Source of the DNA: Microvirga splendida
Lineage (GTDB): Bacteria > Pseudomonadota > Alphaproteobacteria > Rhizobiales > Beijerinckiaceae
Length of the DNA: 64,000 nt
Direction of reading: 5' to 3'
NCBI RefSeq assembly: GCF_016427565.1
Contig: NZ_JAELXT010000012.1
Coordinates: forward strand, 1 to 64,000
Shown here: piece by piece, positions 37,927 to 49,668 of the stretch
Layout: each line of letters starts with the position of its first letter
Numbering within the stretch: position 1 is the first letter of the stretch
The notes under the pieces: generated by a model
What the model was told of the DNA's origin: nothing
The model's input: the letters and a program-made list of their open reading frames with translations, nothing else
Database searches by the model: none
Program-made: the position numbers and the translations under genes

Positions 37927-39000
37927 TTACGAACCGGCCTTCAGGCGGTCGAGAACCTTGCCCTCGATCTCCTCGAGGCCGGCCGGCACGGCCGGGTACC
38001 AGCGGATGTTGTCGATGGCGGCCTTCGGGAAGCTCTCGGCGAACTGATCCTTCAGCTTGCCCTGCATGAGCTTGTCGGCGCCGTTCGAGGCCGTGAAGTT
38101 GCCGGCAGCGGCGGCGACCTTTGCGGCGATCTCAGGACGCATGTTGAAGTTGATCCACTTGTAGGCGGCATCGTCGTTGCGGCCCTTGGAGGGGATCGCG
38201 AAGGTGTCGACCCAGCCCAGCGCGCCGGACTTCGGAGCGATGAACTTCATGTCCGGGTTCTCGGCGTTGAGCTTCCAGCCGCCCGTATCCCAGGCCATGG
38301 CGGCGACGATCTCGCCGGACCGCACGGCGTTGAGGAGTTGATCGGAGCCCTCCCAGAAGAACTTCACGTTCTTCTTGCACTCGGCGAGCTTGGCGCCGAC
38401 CTTGTCCATCATGGCCGCATAGGCCTTCGGGTCGCTGTAGGCCGCGAAGGGATCCATGCCGTTGGCGAACGCGAAGGCGATCAGCGCCGGGCGCTTGGCG
38501 CGGAAGCTGGTCTTGCCGGCGAGAGCGGGATCGCAGAGATCGTTGTAGTCAGCGACCTTGGGAGCAGCCTTGGTGTTCACCACGAGGCCGTCCGTGCCCC
38601 AGATATGGGGAACGCCGTAGACCTTGCCGTCCACGGTGGTGTTCTTCTTGGTCGCTTCCAGCATCGAGCCGATGAACTGGTCCGACTTGAGCTTCGACAT
38701 GTCGAGCGGCTTGTAGATGCCGAACTCCGCCTGCGGACCGGCGATGCGGTCCTGGCTCGGCTGGGCGAGATCGAAGCCAGCTCCCTGCGTGGCGCGCAGC
38801 TTGGAGATCATCTCCTCGTTGTTCGAGGTCGTCACCTCGACCTCGATGCCGGTTTCCTTCGTGAACTGGTCGATGACCTCCTGCGGCGCATAGCCCGACC
38901 AAGTCAGGAGCCGCAGCTTCTCGGCGGCGTGAGCCGATCCGGCGACCATGAGAGCGGCAAGAGCCGTAGCCAGCTTCAGGCTGGCGCGTTTCGTCAACAT
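37927..39000 (-). CDS. Polyamine-type ABC substrate-binding protein, PotD/PotF type
   Basis: 357 aa. A signal peptide runs through MLTKRASLKLATALAALMVA to SAHAA. The mature protein opens EKLRLLTWSGYAPQEVIDQF, a PotD/F signature, and ends with the DNIRWYPAVP segment. Aspartate/glutamate positions that bind amines cannot be checked by eye. It is first in the operon. Its upstream region carries a duplicated octamer, CAGTTGCA. Confidence 0.9.
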   Translation of the reverse strand: MLTKRASLKLATALAALMVAGSAHAAEKLRLLTWSGYAPQEVIDQFTKETGIEVEVTTSNNEEMISKLRATQGAGFDLAQPSQDRIAGPQAEFGIYKPLDMSKLKSDQFIGSMLEATKKNTTVDGKVYGVPHIWGTDGLVVNTKAAPKVADYNDLCDPALAGKTSFRAKRPALIAFAFANGMDPFAAYSDPKAYAAMMDKVGAKLAECKKNVKFFWEGSDQLLNAVRSGEIVAAMAWDTGGWKLNAENPDMKFIAPKSGALGWVDTFAIPSKGRNDDAAYKWINFNMRPEIAAKVAAAAGNFTASNGADKLMQGKLKDQFAESFPKAAIDNIRWYPAVPAGLEEIEGKVLDRLKAGS

Positions 39001-39039
39001 TCTCGTCCTCCAATGTGGTTGGGCTTTGCCCTTGTTCCC

Positions 39040-39066
39040 CAGTTGCAAAACTATATGACAGTTGCA
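39040..39066 (-). promoter_or_regulatory. Direct repeat CAGTTGCA upstream of the polyamine operon
   Basis: Two identical octamers at 39040-39047 and 39059-39066, 19 bp apart, lie 40-66 bp before the binding-protein ATG (minus strand). On the minus strand TATAGT (39050-39055) between them could be a -10. It may be an operator, but there is no matching regulator gene close by. Confidence 0.35.
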
Positions 39067-39102
39067 CGACGCGCTAGGGGTCTGAAGCCGGCTCATGAAT
39101 GA

Positions 39103-40110
<1,008 letters not shown>

Positions 40111-40126
40111 CAGCGCCTGACCAAAT

Positions 40127-40162
40127 CGTCATCCCGGACGGCGCAGCCGATCCGGGATGACG
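40127..40162. terminator. REP-like hairpin between convergent genes
   Basis: Perfect 12-bp arms CGTCATCCCGGA (40127-40138) and TCCGGGATGACG (40151-40162) with a 12-nt loop, between pip (+) and bdhA (-), which end on either side. Same GTCATCCCGGA core as the pheS-pheT repeat. It probably functions as a bidirectional terminator or processing signal. Confidence 0.65.
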
Positions 40163-40172
40163 GGAGAGCAGG

Positions 40173-40958
40173 TTACTTCGCGGTCCAGCCGCCATCCATC
40201 GACAGGTTGGCGCCCGACATCTGGCTTGCTGCATCGGAACACAGGAATACGGCGAGCGCCGCCACCTGGTCGACGGTGACGAACTGCTTGGTGGGCTGGG
40301 CTTCGAGAAGCACGTCGTTGATCACCTGCTCCTTTGTGAGCCCGCGCGCCTTCATGGTGTCGGGAATCTGCCTTTCCACGAGGGGCGTCCATACATAGCC
40401 GGGGCTGATGCAGTTCACGGTGATGCCGTGCGTGGCGACTTCCAGCGCCACCGTCTTGGTGAGGCCTGCGATGCCGTGCTTGGCCGCCACATAGGCCGAC
40501 TTGAACGGGGATGCCACAAGGGAGTGAGCCGAGGCCGTGTTGATGATGCGGCCCCACTTGCGCGCCTTCATGCCGGGAACGGCGGCCCGGATGGCATGGA
40601 ACGCGGAAGTCAGGTTGATGGCGATGATCTGATCCCATTTCTCGACCGGGAACTCCTCCACCGGCGAGACGAACTGGATGCCTGCGTTGTTGACCAGGAT
40701 ATCCACGCTGCCGAAGGTGCGCTCGCCGAGACGCACCATCTCCTCGATCTCGTCGCTTTTCAGCATGTTGGCCGGCGAATAGACCGCCTTCACGCCGAAC
40801 TCGCTCTCGATGCCCGCGCGGGTCTTTTCGATCTCGGCCTCGTCGCCCAGCCCGTTGAGGACGATGTTGGCGCCTTCCTTGGCAAGTGCCCGGGCAATGG
40901 CCAGGCCGATGCCGCTGGTCGAGCCGGTGACGACGGCAGTCTTCGATGTCAAGGTCAT
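40173..40958 (-). CDS. bdhA: 3-hydroxybutyrate dehydrogenase
   Basis: 261 aa short-chain dehydrogenase. NAD-binding TGSTSGIGLAIA near residue 12, NNAG near 90, and catalytic YVAAK in FKSAYVAAKHGIAGLTKTV near 155. The segment NTASAHSLVASPFKSAYVAAK is specific to the BDH branch. It oxidises D-3-hydroxybutyrate to acetoacetate, from polyhydroxybutyrate turnover. It is convergent with pip and divergent from pxpB. Confidence 0.94.
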   Translation of the reverse strand: MTLTSKTAVVTGSTSGIGLAIARALAKEGANIVLNGLGDEAEIEKTRAGIESEFGVKAVYSPANMLKSDEIEEMVRLGERTFGSVDILVNNAGIQFVSPVEEFPVEKWDQIIAINLTSAFHAIRAAVPGMKARKWGRIINTASAHSLVASPFKSAYVAAKHGIAGLTKTVALEVATHGITVNCISPGYVWTPLVERQIPDTMKARGLTKEQVINDVLLEAQPTKQFVTVDQVAALAVFLCSDAASQMSGANLSMDGGWTAK

Positions 40959-41151
40959 GGTCTTCTCCGCATGGGCCTGGGCTCAGGCATCAGATGAGGC
41001 GTGGAATAGCACGAAGGACAAGGCTAAGGTGAGCCTAGCAAAAAGGAGCATGGAAGACCGACCTCCTGCGCCGCTTTGCCCATGTGCCGGGCGCATGTCC
41101 ACCGCCCCTCACCGGCCGTTGTCTGTCTCGCCTCGATATGAGATGGATCGA

Positions 41152-41901
41152 ATGCCGTTTCGACAACGCAATGGGGGCGTGGTGCCAACACCCAAGATTC
41201 TTCCCTGTGGCGACAGCGCCCTGACCGTCGAGTTCGGGAGCACGATCGATCCGGACATCAACGGCATGGTCCTGGCCCTCGACGAGATCGTCCGCGCCCG
41301 GGCGCCGGCCGGCCTGATCGAGACCGTCCCGACCTATCGTTCGCTGACGATCCAGTTCGACCCGGTGGCGACCGACTACGACGCCCTGATTCGGCTCCTG
41401 AACGATGAAACGAAGGGTATCGCCCCTCGCAACGCGGTTGGCCGCCGCTGGCGCGTGCCGGTGGTGTATGGCGGCGAGTACGGGAGCGACCTGGAGGAGG
41501 TGGCGGAGATCCACGGACTGACACCCGCCCGGGTGATCGACATCCATTCCTCGGCCGTCTACCGCATCTACATGATCGGCTTCCTGCCGGGCTTCACCTA
41601 TCTCGGCGGCCTCGACAAGCGGATCGCCACGTCCCGCAGGCTTCATCCCCGGGCCAAGATCCCTGCCGGCACGATCATGATCGGCGGCGAGCAGGCCGGC
41701 ATCGCCCCTATGGACATGCCGAGCGGCTGGCACAATCTCGGCCTCACCCCCGTGCGGCCCTACGCACCGGAGCGGGATCCGGTGTTCCTGTTCGCGGCCG
41801 GCGACGAGATCGTCTTCGAGCCCGTCGATGCCTCGCGCTGGGAGGCGATGGAGAAAGCCGTTAAGGCCGGCGAGCCGGTGGCCGAGGAGGTGCGCGCATG
41901 A
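41152..41901 (+). CDS. pxpB: 5-oxoprolinase subunit PxpB (KipI-like)
   Basis: 249 aa from the ATG at 41152; a GTG at 41179 or 41182, just before VPTPKILPCGDSAL, could be the true start and gives about 240 aa. Family motifs: LPCGDSALTVEFG, IHSSAVYRIYMIGFLPGFTYLGGL and GGEQAGIAPMDMPSGWHNLG. With PxpA and PxpC it hydrolyses pyroglutamate to glutamate using ATP. It overlaps pxpC by 4 nt (ATGA at 41898-41901). pxpA is not adjacent in this window. Confidence 0.92.
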   Translation: MPFRQRNGGVVPTPKILPCGDSALTVEFGSTIDPDINGMVLALDEIVRARAPAGLIETVPTYRSLTIQFDPVATDYDALIRLLNDETKGIAPRNAVGRRWRVPVVYGGEYGSDLEEVAEIHGLTPARVIDIHSSAVYRIYMIGFLPGFTYLGGLDKRIATSRRLHPRAKIPAGTIMIGGEQAGIAPMDMPSGWHNLGLTPVRPYAPERDPVFLFAAGDEIVFEPVDASRWEAMEKAVKAGEPVAEEVRA

Positions 41902-42923
41902 CCGACCTCGTGGTGAAATCCTGCGGGCCCATGACCGCCCTGCAGGATCGCGGCCGCATCGGCTATCAGGGCTTCGGCGTCTCCCCCTCCGGCGCCATGG
42001 ACCGCCGCGCCCTGGCGATGGCGAATGCGCTCGTCGGCAATCCTGCCGACACAGCGGCCATCGAGTTCGTCAATCTCGGCGGTGCTTTCATGGCCGCGGG
42101 CGGCGACCTGCACCTTGCAGTCGCGGGTGCGGGCGCGTCCGCCAGCGTCGACGGCACGCCCGTCCCACCCCTGACATCGTTCGTGCTGAAGGAGGGCCAG
42201 ACTCTGGAAGTGGGGCATCCGCGCACCGGCACCTTTGCGTATCTGGCGGTGGCCGGCGGCCTCGCGGTCGAGCCGCAGCTGGGAAGCCTCTCGTTCCATC
42301 TGCGCTCCCGTCTCGGCGGCCTCAAAGGATCGCCGCTCCAGGCGGGAAACCACCTGCCCTGCCGGCCGGAGCATCAGGCGGGCGAGCCGATGCAGCTCAC
42401 AATCGACATCGTCGAGGAGACCGGCCCGCTGCGCGTCATGCTGGGGCCGCAGGACGATTACTTCACGCCGGAAAGCATTTCCTTGCTTCTGGAAAGCGAA
42501 TTCACCATCAGCCCCCAGGCTGACCGGATGGGCTTTCAGCTCACCGGCCCCAAGCTCGAGCATGCCAAGGGCTTCAACATCGTGTCCGACGGGATCGTCG
42601 ACGGCCATATCCAGGTGCCGGGCAGCGGCCAGCCCATCGTGCTGATGCGCGACCGGCAGACGGCGGGCGGCTATCCGAAGATCGCCACGGTGATCAGCGC
42701 CGATCTCGGCCGCTTCGCGCAGATGCGCCCGGGCGCAAAGGTGCGCTTCAGGGCCGTGGAGCGGGACGAGGCCGTGGCGGCGGCGCGGCAGCTCAAGGAC
42801 TGGATCGCCTCATTGCCGGCACACCTCATCCCCGTGCGCTACGCCCTGACCACGGAGCATCTTCTCAGCCGCAACCTGATCGGCGGCACGGTCGACGCGC
42901 TCTCCACGGCATCGCACGATTGA
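41898..42923 (+). CDS. pxpC: 5-oxoprolinase subunit PxpC (KipA-like)
   Basis: 341 aa. The opening MTDLVVKSCGPMTALQDRGR and GVSPSGAMDRRALAMAN are diagnostic of the biotin-dependent carboxylase-like PxpC/KipA family. Central DYFTPESISLLLES segment and DRMGFQLTGPKL are intact. It acts with PxpB. The stop at 42921-42923 leads straight into a strong hairpin that ends the operon. Confidence 0.93.
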   Translation: MTDLVVKSCGPMTALQDRGRIGYQGFGVSPSGAMDRRALAMANALVGNPADTAAIEFVNLGGAFMAAGGDLHLAVAGAGASASVDGTPVPPLTSFVLKEGQTLEVGHPRTGTFAYLAVAGGLAVEPQLGSLSFHLRSRLGGLKGSPLQAGNHLPCRPEHQAGEPMQLTIDIVEETGPLRVMLGPQDDYFTPESISLLLESEFTISPQADRMGFQLTGPKLEHAKGFNIVSDGIVDGHIQVPGSGQPIVLMRDRQTAGGYPKIATVISADLGRFAQMRPGAKVRFRAVERDEAVAAARQLKDWIASLPAHLIPVRYALTTEHLLSRNLIGGTVDALSTASHD

Positions 42924-42949
42924 AAAGGGCGCCTCAGGGCGCCCTTCTC
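42922..42949. terminator. Bidirectional terminator between pxpC and glcB
   Basis: 12-bp arms GAAAAGGGCGCC (42922-42933) and GGCGCCCTTCTC (42938-42949), one G-U pair, loop TCAG. On the plus strand it is followed by GTTTC; on the minus strand by CAATCG. It sits exactly between the convergent pxpC and glcB stops. Confidence 0.7.
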
Positions 42950-42952
42950 GTT

Positions 42953-45154
42953 TCACACCGTCCTGACGCCGCTCTCACCCTGGCTGTCCGGCGCACCGGA
43001 CGCCTTCGCCTCGCGGCGCCGCTCGTGCAGCACGTATTCCGTATAGCCGTTGGGCTGCTCGGCGCCCTTGAAGACCAGATCGCAGGCGGCGCGGAAGGCG
43101 GGACCGTCGAAGTCCGGCGCCATCGGCTGGTAGAGCGGATCGCCGGCATTCTGCCGGTCCACCACATCGGCCATGCGGCGCAGGGTCTGCATCACCTGAT
43201 CCTCGCTGACGATGCCGTGACGCAGCCAGTTGGCGAGGTGCTGGCTCGAGATGCGTAAGGTGGCGCGGTCTTCCATGAGGCCGACATCGTGAATGTCCGG
43301 CACCTTCGAGCAGCCGACGCCCTGGTCGACCCAGCGCACCACGTAGCCCAGGATGCCCTGGCAGTTGTTGTCGAGTTCCTGCTGCACGGCGTCGGGCGCC
43401 CAGTTGGACTGCGACACCGGAATGGTCAAGATGTCGGAGAGGTTCGCGCGCGGACGCGTCTTGAGCTCTTCCTGGCGGGCCGGCACGCTCACCTGATGGT
43501 AGTGCAGCGCGTGCAGCGTGGCGGCCGTCGGCGACGGCACCCAGGCGGTGGTGGCACCCGACTGCGGGTGGCCGATCTTTTGGGCCAGCATGTCGGCCAT
43601 CTTGTCCGGCGCGGCCCACATGCCCTTGCCGATCTGCGCCTTGCCGGGCAGGCCGCAGGCGAGGCCCACATCCACGTTGTTGTCCTCGTAGGCCTTGATC
43701 CACGCGGTCGACTTCATGTCGTTCTTGCGGATCATGGGGCCTGCTTCCATCGAGGTGTGGATCTCGTCGCCCGTGCGGTCGAGGAAGCCCGTGTTGATGA
43801 ACACGATGCGCTCGGAAGCCGCCCTGATGCAGGCCTTGAGGTTGACGGTGGTGCGCCGTTCCTCGTCCATGATGCCCATCTTCAGGGTGTTGCGGGAGAG
43901 ACCCAGCATGCTCTCCACGGCGGCGAAGAGGTCGTTGGCGAATGCCACCTCGTCCGGCCCGTGCATCTTGGGCTTCACGATGTAGACCGAGCCCGCGCGG
44001 CTGTTGCGCAGGGAGCCCGCGCCCTTGAGATCGTGAATCGCGATGAGCGACGTGATGGCGGCGTCGAGGATGGTCTCGGGGATCTCCTCGCCGGCCTCGT
44101 CGAGCACCGCATCGGTGAACATGTGGTGGCCCACATTGCGCACCAGCATGAGGCTGCGCCCGTGCAGGCGAAGCTCGCCGCCGTTCACGGCCGTATAGAC
44201 CCGGTCCGGATTGAGGCGGCGCTCGACGGTGCGTCCGCTCTTCTCGAAGCTCTCGACAAGGTCGCCTTTCATCAGCCCGAGCCAGGTGCGGTAGACCTGC
44301 ACCTTGTCCTCGGCATCCACCGCCGCGACCGAGTCTTCCAGGTCCATGATGGTCGAGACGGCCGATTCCATCACCACATCGGCGATGCCCGCCGGGTCCT
44401 CGGACCCGATGGGGTGCGAGCGGTCGATGCGGATGTCGAGATGCAGGTTGTTGTGGCGCAGCAGCACCGACGAGGGGCTTCCCGCCTCGCCCTGGTAGCC
44501 GACGAACTGGGCCGGATCGGCGAGCCCGGTCTCGGTGCCGTCCTTAAGCGTTACGATGAGGGCGCTGCCCTGGATGGTGTACGAGACCGCATCCCCGTGG
44601 CTGCCGCCGGCGAGCGGCGCCGCCTTGTCGAGCACCTCGCGGGCGCGGGCCACGACCTTGGCGCCGCGGGCCTTGTTGTAGCCCCCGGAGCGGGTCGCGC
44701 CGTCCTCCTCCGGGATCGCATCGGTGCCGTAGAGGGCATCGTAGAGGCTGCCCCAGCGGGCGTTGGCGGCGTTCAGCGCATAGCGGGCATTCGACACCGG
44801 CACCACGAGCTGCGGCCCGGCGATGCGGGCGATCTCGTCGTCCACGTTCTGCGTGCCGACCGCAAAATCCTCGGGCTCCGGCAGCACGTAGCCGATCTCG
44901 CGCAGGAACCGCTCGTACGCGGCCTGGTCGAAGGCTTGGCCTTTCCGGGTGCGGTGGTACTCGTCGATCCGCGCCTGGAGCCTGTCGCGGACGGCGAGCA
45001 GCTCGCGGTCGCGCGGGGCGAATTCCTTCACGAGGCCCGCCAGCCCCTTCCAGAAGGCCTCGGCCGATACGCCGGTATAGGGCAGCGCCTCCCGTTCGAT
45101 GAAATCGTGAAGAACCGGGGCGACCTGGAGGCCGTTCGTCTGGATGCGCGTCAT
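42953..45154 (-). CDS. glcB: Malate synthase G
   Basis: 733 aa, the length of the monomeric G isoform (E. coli GlcB 723). The catalytic segment [22 protein letters not shown] near residue 450-470 and the TIM-barrel strand motifs are present. The N-terminal block [20 protein letters not shown] also fits. It condenses glyoxylate and acetyl-CoA to malate. It stands alone, without isocitrate lyase nearby. Confidence 0.96.
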   Translation of the reverse strand: MTRIQTNGLQVAPVLHDFIEREALPYTGVSAEAFWKGLAGLVKEFAPRDRELLAVRDRLQARIDEYHRTRKGQAFDQAAYERFLREIGYVLPEPEDFAVGTQNVDDEIARIAGPQLVVPVSNARYALNAANARWGSLYDALYGTDAIPEEDGATRSGGYNKARGAKVVARAREVLDKAAPLAGGSHGDAVSYTIQGSALIVTLKDGTETGLADPAQFVGYQGEAGSPSSVLLRHNNLHLDIRIDRSHPIGSEDPAGIADVVMESAVSTIMDLEDSVAAVDAEDKVQVYRTWLGLMKGDLVESFEKSGRTVERRLNPDRVYTAVNGGELRLHGRSLMLVRNVGHHMFTDAVLDEAGEEIPETILDAAITSLIAIHDLKGAGSLRNSRAGSVYIVKPKMHGPDEVAFANDLFAAVESMLGLSRNTLKMGIMDEERRTTVNLKACIRAASERIVFINTGFLDRTGDEIHTSMEAGPMIRKNDMKSTAWIKAYEDNNVDVGLACGLPGKAQIGKGMWAAPDKMADMLAQKIGHPQSGATTAWVPSPTAATLHALHYHQVSVPARQEELKTRPRANLSDILTIPVSQSNWAPDAVQQELDNNCQGILGYVVRWVDQGVGCSKVPDIHDVGLMEDRATLRISSQHLANWLRHGIVSEDQVMQTLRRMADVVDRQNAGDPLYQPMAPDFDGPAFRAACDLVFKGAEQPNGYTEYVLHERRREAKASGAPDSQGESGVRTV

Positions 45155-45268
45155 CGTTCCCGCTTTCGGTGGATGTGGAGATCCTGCCCTTAGCTTAAGG
45201 CGGGGAGACTAAAAATGAAGATGAGCGCCCTTTCCATGAGACAAAGGGCTGATAACGGACTTGCCCAA

Positions 45269-45297
45269 CAAAAAAGCCGCCCGAGGCGGCTTTTTGG
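45269..45297 (-). terminator. Intrinsic terminator of tRNA-Ala
   Basis: Stem AAAAAGCCGCC (45271-45281) / GGCGGCTTTTT (45285-45295), loop CGA. On the minus strand the stem is followed by a T-run and TTGTTGG. It lies 9 bp past the tRNA 3' end and is symmetrical enough to act on the plus strand as well. Confidence 0.8.
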
Positions 45298-45304
45298 AAG
45301 GATT

Positions 45305-45380
<76 letters not shown>

Positions 45381-45414
45381 TTTGAAATCCGCGGCGTTGG
45401 GGCGCCGCGGCGTC

Positions 45415-45443
45415 TCTATAGTCGTGTCTCTTGCGAGGTTCAA
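45415..45443 (-). promoter_or_regulatory. Promoter of tRNA-Ala
   Basis: On the minus strand TTGAAC (45438-45443), 17 bp spacing, TATAGA (45415-45420), 34 bp upstream of the tRNA 5' end. The leader between promoter and tRNA contains a perfect 8-bp-arm hairpin CCGCGGCG (45389-45396/45403-45410), likely part of 5' processing. The -35 overlaps the stop codon of the preceding gene. Confidence 0.7.
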
Positions 45444-45826
45444 GCCTCTTCGTCGTCTTCCAGATCGCTGTCGATCAGGTCGGACACGTCGTCGTCGCCT
45501 TCTTCCTCGTCCTCGAGGAAGGTGTCGTCATCGGCAACGTCGTCGGCCACGTCGATGTCGTCATCGACCGGGATGTCCTTCTCGTTCTCGTCGGCTTCGA
45601 CCTCGTCGAGGGACACCATCTCCGGACCGGCGGCCTCGAGCTCGGTCTCATCGTCGTCGGCCACGGCGGCGGCACGGGCGGCCACGGGAGCGGCCACGCG
45701 GGTCAGGGCGGTTGCCTGGAACACGGTGCCGCATTTCGGGCAGACGGCCGGGTCCTTGTTGAGATCGTAGAATTTCGCGCCGCAGCTCATGCACTGGCGC
45801 TTCAAGCCGAGTTCCGGTTTGGCCAC
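45440..45826 (-). CDS. TIGR02300 / FYDLN-acid family zinc ribbon protein
   Basis: 128 aa from a GTG at 45824-45826 with AAGG at 9-nt spacing. The N-terminus is a zinc ribbon (MAKPELGLKRQCMSCGAKFYDLN, then CPKCG), so four cysteines. The second half is extremely acidic (VDDDIDVADDVADDDTFLE and so on). This conserved alphaproteobacterial family has no proven role; the ribbon plus acidic tail suggests nucleic-acid or ribosome association. It is located upstream and divergent from aroA, as in many Hyphomicrobiales. Confidence 0.9.
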   Translation of the reverse strand: MAKPELGLKRQCMSCGAKFYDLNKDPAVCPKCGTVFQATALTRVAAPVAARAAAVADDDETELEAAGPEMVSLDEVEADENEKDIPVDDDIDVADDVADDDTFLEDEEEGDDDVSDLIDSDLEDDEEA

Positions 45827-45979
45827 GGGTGATTGCCTTGGATAAGTGTGAATGGTTGGGAAGGCTCCGTTAGTCGGCAGGGCATGGCTTGTCAAATAGG
45901 AAATTGCAGCAACCGGAGCCGAGCCCGACCCAGCTTGCGCGTGACGGCGGGAAAACCCCGTGTTAGGAGCCCGCCCTGA

Positions 45980-47356
<1,377 letters not shown>

Positions 47357-47364
47357 GCCCGCCC

Positions 47365-47991
47365 ATGATCATCGCCATCGACGGCCCCGCCGCTTCCGGC
47401 AAGGGCACCCTGGGCAAGCGCCTCGCCGAGCATTACGGCTTCGCCCATCTCGATACCGGCCTGCTCTACCGGGCGGTCGCCCGCGTCCTCATGGACCGGA
47501 ACGTCCCCCTGGCGGACCGGGATGCGGCTGCGGAAGTGGCGCAGAACCTGGATGTCTCGCACCTGGAGGACGATTCCCGTCTTCGGGGCGCCGCCATGGG
47601 CGAGGCCGCCTCCGTGGTCTCCGCCTATCAGCCGGTGCGCGACGCGCTGTTGGCCTTCCAGCGCGGGTTCGGGGCCGGGCAACCTGGGGCCGTGCTCGAC
47701 GGACGGGATATCGGGACGGTGGTCTGCCCGGATGCGGACGTGAAGCTCTTCATCACCGCCGCCCCCGAGGAGCGGGCGCGCCGGCGCCACCTCGAACTCC
47801 TGCGGCGCGGCGAGCAGGCGGAATACGAGACCATTCTCGACGACATCCGCCGCCGGGACGAGCGCGACATGAACCGCAGCACGGCCCCGCTCAAAGCCGC
47901 CACTGACGCGGTGACTCTCGACACAACGCATCTCGATGCCGACGCGGCCTTCCAGGCCGCCCTCAAGATTGTGGAAGGCAAGCATTCTTAA
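47365..47991 (+). CDS. cmk: (d)CMP kinase
   Basis: 208 aa from the ATG at 47365. The P-loop [15 protein letters not shown] begins at residue 8, with the NMP-binding and LID elements ([28 protein letters not shown]) in place. It phosphorylates CMP and dCMP. No strong ribosome site is seen, so coupling to aroA is likely. In most Hyphomicrobiales the next gene is rpsA; here it is a DUF1194 gene. Confidence 0.95.
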   Translation: MIIAIDGPAASGKGTLGKRLAEHYGFAHLDTGLLYRAVARVLMDRNVPLADRDAAAEVAQNLDVSHLEDDSRLRGAAMGEAASVVSAYQPVRDALLAFQRGFGAGQPGAVLDGRDIGTVVCPDADVKLFITAAPEERARRRHLELLRRGEQAEYETILDDIRRRDERDMNRSTAPLKAATDAVTLDTTHLDADAAFQAALKIVEGKHS

Positions 47992-48080
47992 GCTCCCCTC
48001 TGGACCAGGAGCAGCCTTGCCTTACTTCCAGAAGCTGGCACCCCTTTCCGACCAATCCGGCTCCCGCACAGGAGATTCCG

Positions 48081-48884
48081 ATGGTTCGCTCCAGCTTCAT
48101 CCGCTTTGCCGCAGCATTTGCCTGCCTGTGGGGACTTCTCGCCCTCCCGGCTCAGGCCCAGACCGAGACCGAAGTCGATCTCGCTCTCGTGGTCGCGGTC
48201 GACATCTCCTTTTCCATGGACACGGACGAGCAGGCCCTGCAGCGGGAAGGCTTCGCCCAGGCCTTTCGCTCCAAGCTGGTTCATGACGCGATCCGCGGCG
48301 GAATGCTGGGGCGCATCGCCGTGACCTATATGGAATGGGCGGGCTCGCCGGATCAGAAGGTGATCATTCCCTGGACGGTGCTCGACAATTCCGAGAGCCT
48401 GATGGCCTTTGCCGACAGGATCGCCTCCACGCCCCTGCGGCGGGCGCAGCGGACCTCGATTTCCGGCGCCATCGACTTCAGCGTGAAGCTCCTGGACGAA
48501 AGCGGCCTCAACGCCACCCGGCGCGTGATCGACGTATCGGGCGACGGCCCGAACAACCAGGGCCGGCTCGTGCTGGAGGCCCGGGAAGCGGCGCTCGCCA
48601 AGGGCATCACCATCAACGGTCTGCCGATCATGCTGCGCCAGGCCGGCTACCTCGACATCCCGGATCTCGACGTCTATTACAAGGATTGCGTGATCGGCGG
48701 CCAGGGTTCGTTCACCGTTCCGGTGCGGGAGCGCGACCAGTTCATCGAGGCGATCAAAACGAAGATCCTGCTTGAGATTGCCAATCTGATGCCCGACCAG
48801 CCCCTGATCAGCCGCATCCAGTCCCCTCCGCGCACCAACTGCATGGCCGGCGAGATGCAGTGGCGTGACCGCTGGAGCAATTGA
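48081..48884 (+). CDS. DUF1194 domain protein, von Willebrand A-like, exported
   Basis: 267 aa. A clear signal peptide ends around LPAQAQ (residue 26). The mature part starts TEVDLALVVAVDISFSMDTDEQ; DISFS matches the DxSxS metal-ion-dependent adhesion motif of VWA folds. It has the family segment VTYMEWAGSPDQKVIIPW and VIDVSGDGPNN. Periplasmic protein of unknown function; a role in protein-protein contact is inferred only from the fold. Confidence 0.9.
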   Translation: MVRSSFIRFAAAFACLWGLLALPAQAQTETEVDLALVVAVDISFSMDTDEQALQREGFAQAFRSKLVHDAIRGGMLGRIAVTYMEWAGSPDQKVIIPWTVLDNSESLMAFADRIASTPLRRAQRTSISGAIDFSVKLLDESGLNATRRVIDVSGDGPNNQGRLVLEAREAALAKGITINGLPIMLRQAGYLDIPDLDVYYKDCVIGGQGSFTVPVRERDQFIEAIKTKILLEIANLMPDQPLISRIQSPPRTNCMAGEMQWRDRWSN

Positions 48885-48896
48885 GCTGTCTCTCCC

Positions 48897-49274
48897 ATGA
48901 AGCAATTGACGCTGGCGCTCGTGGCCCACGACGCCAAGAAGGACGACATGGCCGCGTTCGTGGCCCTGTACGAGGAGGATCTTCGCCCCTTCTCCCTCTT
49001 TTCCACCGGCACAACGGGTGCTCGGGTGATGGAGCGCTGCCCTGCCCTGTCGGTCACCCGGCTCAAGAGCGGTCCGCTGGGCGGCGACCAGCAGATCGGC
49101 GCTATGATCGCCGAGGGAAGGATCGATGCCCTGTTCTTCTTCGTCGATCCGCTCTCGCCGCATCCGCATGACGTCGACGTGAAGGCGCTGATGCGCCTTG
49201 CCCTCGTGTACGACATTCCGATGGCGCTGAACCGCGCCACGGCGGGACGGCTGATCGAGTCGTTCCGAGACTGA
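48897..49274 (+). CDS. mgsA: Methylglyoxal synthase
   Basis: 125 aa, slightly shorter than E. coli MgsA (152), as usual in this class. Motifs are complete: [13 protein letters not shown], the phosphate-binding [18 protein letters not shown] with catalytic Asp, and [19 protein letters not shown]. It converts dihydroxyacetone phosphate to methylglyoxal. It begins 13 bp after the DUF1194 gene and runs on the same strand as a possible third partner, the small membrane protein. Confidence 0.95.
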   Translation: MKQLTLALVAHDAKKDDMAAFVALYEEDLRPFSLFSTGTTGARVMERCPALSVTRLKSGPLGGDQQIGAMIAEGRIDALFFFVDPLSPHPHDVDVKALMRLALVYDIPMALNRATAGRLIESFRD

Positions 49275-49338
49275 GTCAGTGCGGCTTCGCGCGCTGCGTC
49301 GGCGGATCCGGCTTCCCGCATTCCTCGATCGATTGGAA

Positions 49339-49638
49339 ATGAACGAGATGGCCCGACTTTCAGCAGAAGAGCGCAAGCGGCAGGCGCAGGCCCGCAGGGA
49401 GGCGTACGAGAAGGAACGTCGCGACTACTGGGAGATCCTGATCGAGGGCACGCGGGACGGGCATGAGAAGACACGGCTGCTGTTCGATCAGCGGCAGGAG
49501 AACCTCTACCGGCGGCTCGACGACCTTGAACTGAACCTGAGGGACGAAATCCGCGAGCACGCGCGCACCACCCGGGTCTGGCTCGTCTCGCTCAATGCGC
49601 TGGTCGTGATCCTGATCCTCGTGTTCCTCTGGCTTTGA
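49339..49638 (+). CDS. Small tail-anchored coiled-coil membrane protein, unknown
   Basis: 99 aa from the ATG at 49339; a GTG at 49279 would add 20 basic residues and a second ATG lies at 49348. Charged, helix-forming residues (SAEERKRQAQARREAYEKER) lead to a coiled coil, and a single C-terminal membrane segment (WLVSLNALVVILILVFLWL) ends the protein. I recognise no family. It may be a tail-anchored regulatory or structural peptide. Confidence 0.6.
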   Translation: MNEMARLSAEERKRQAQARREAYEKERRDYWEILIEGTRDGHEKTRLLFDQRQENLYRRLDDLELNLRDEIREHARTTRVWLVSLNALVVILILVFLWL

Positions 49639-49668
49639 GAAAGCAGAGCCGGGCCTCCAAGTCGAACG

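Noticed and set aside
42900-42960. Riboswitch upstream of glcB
   Set aside because: This is the convergent 3' end of glcB and pxpC, not an upstream leader; the hairpin is a terminator.
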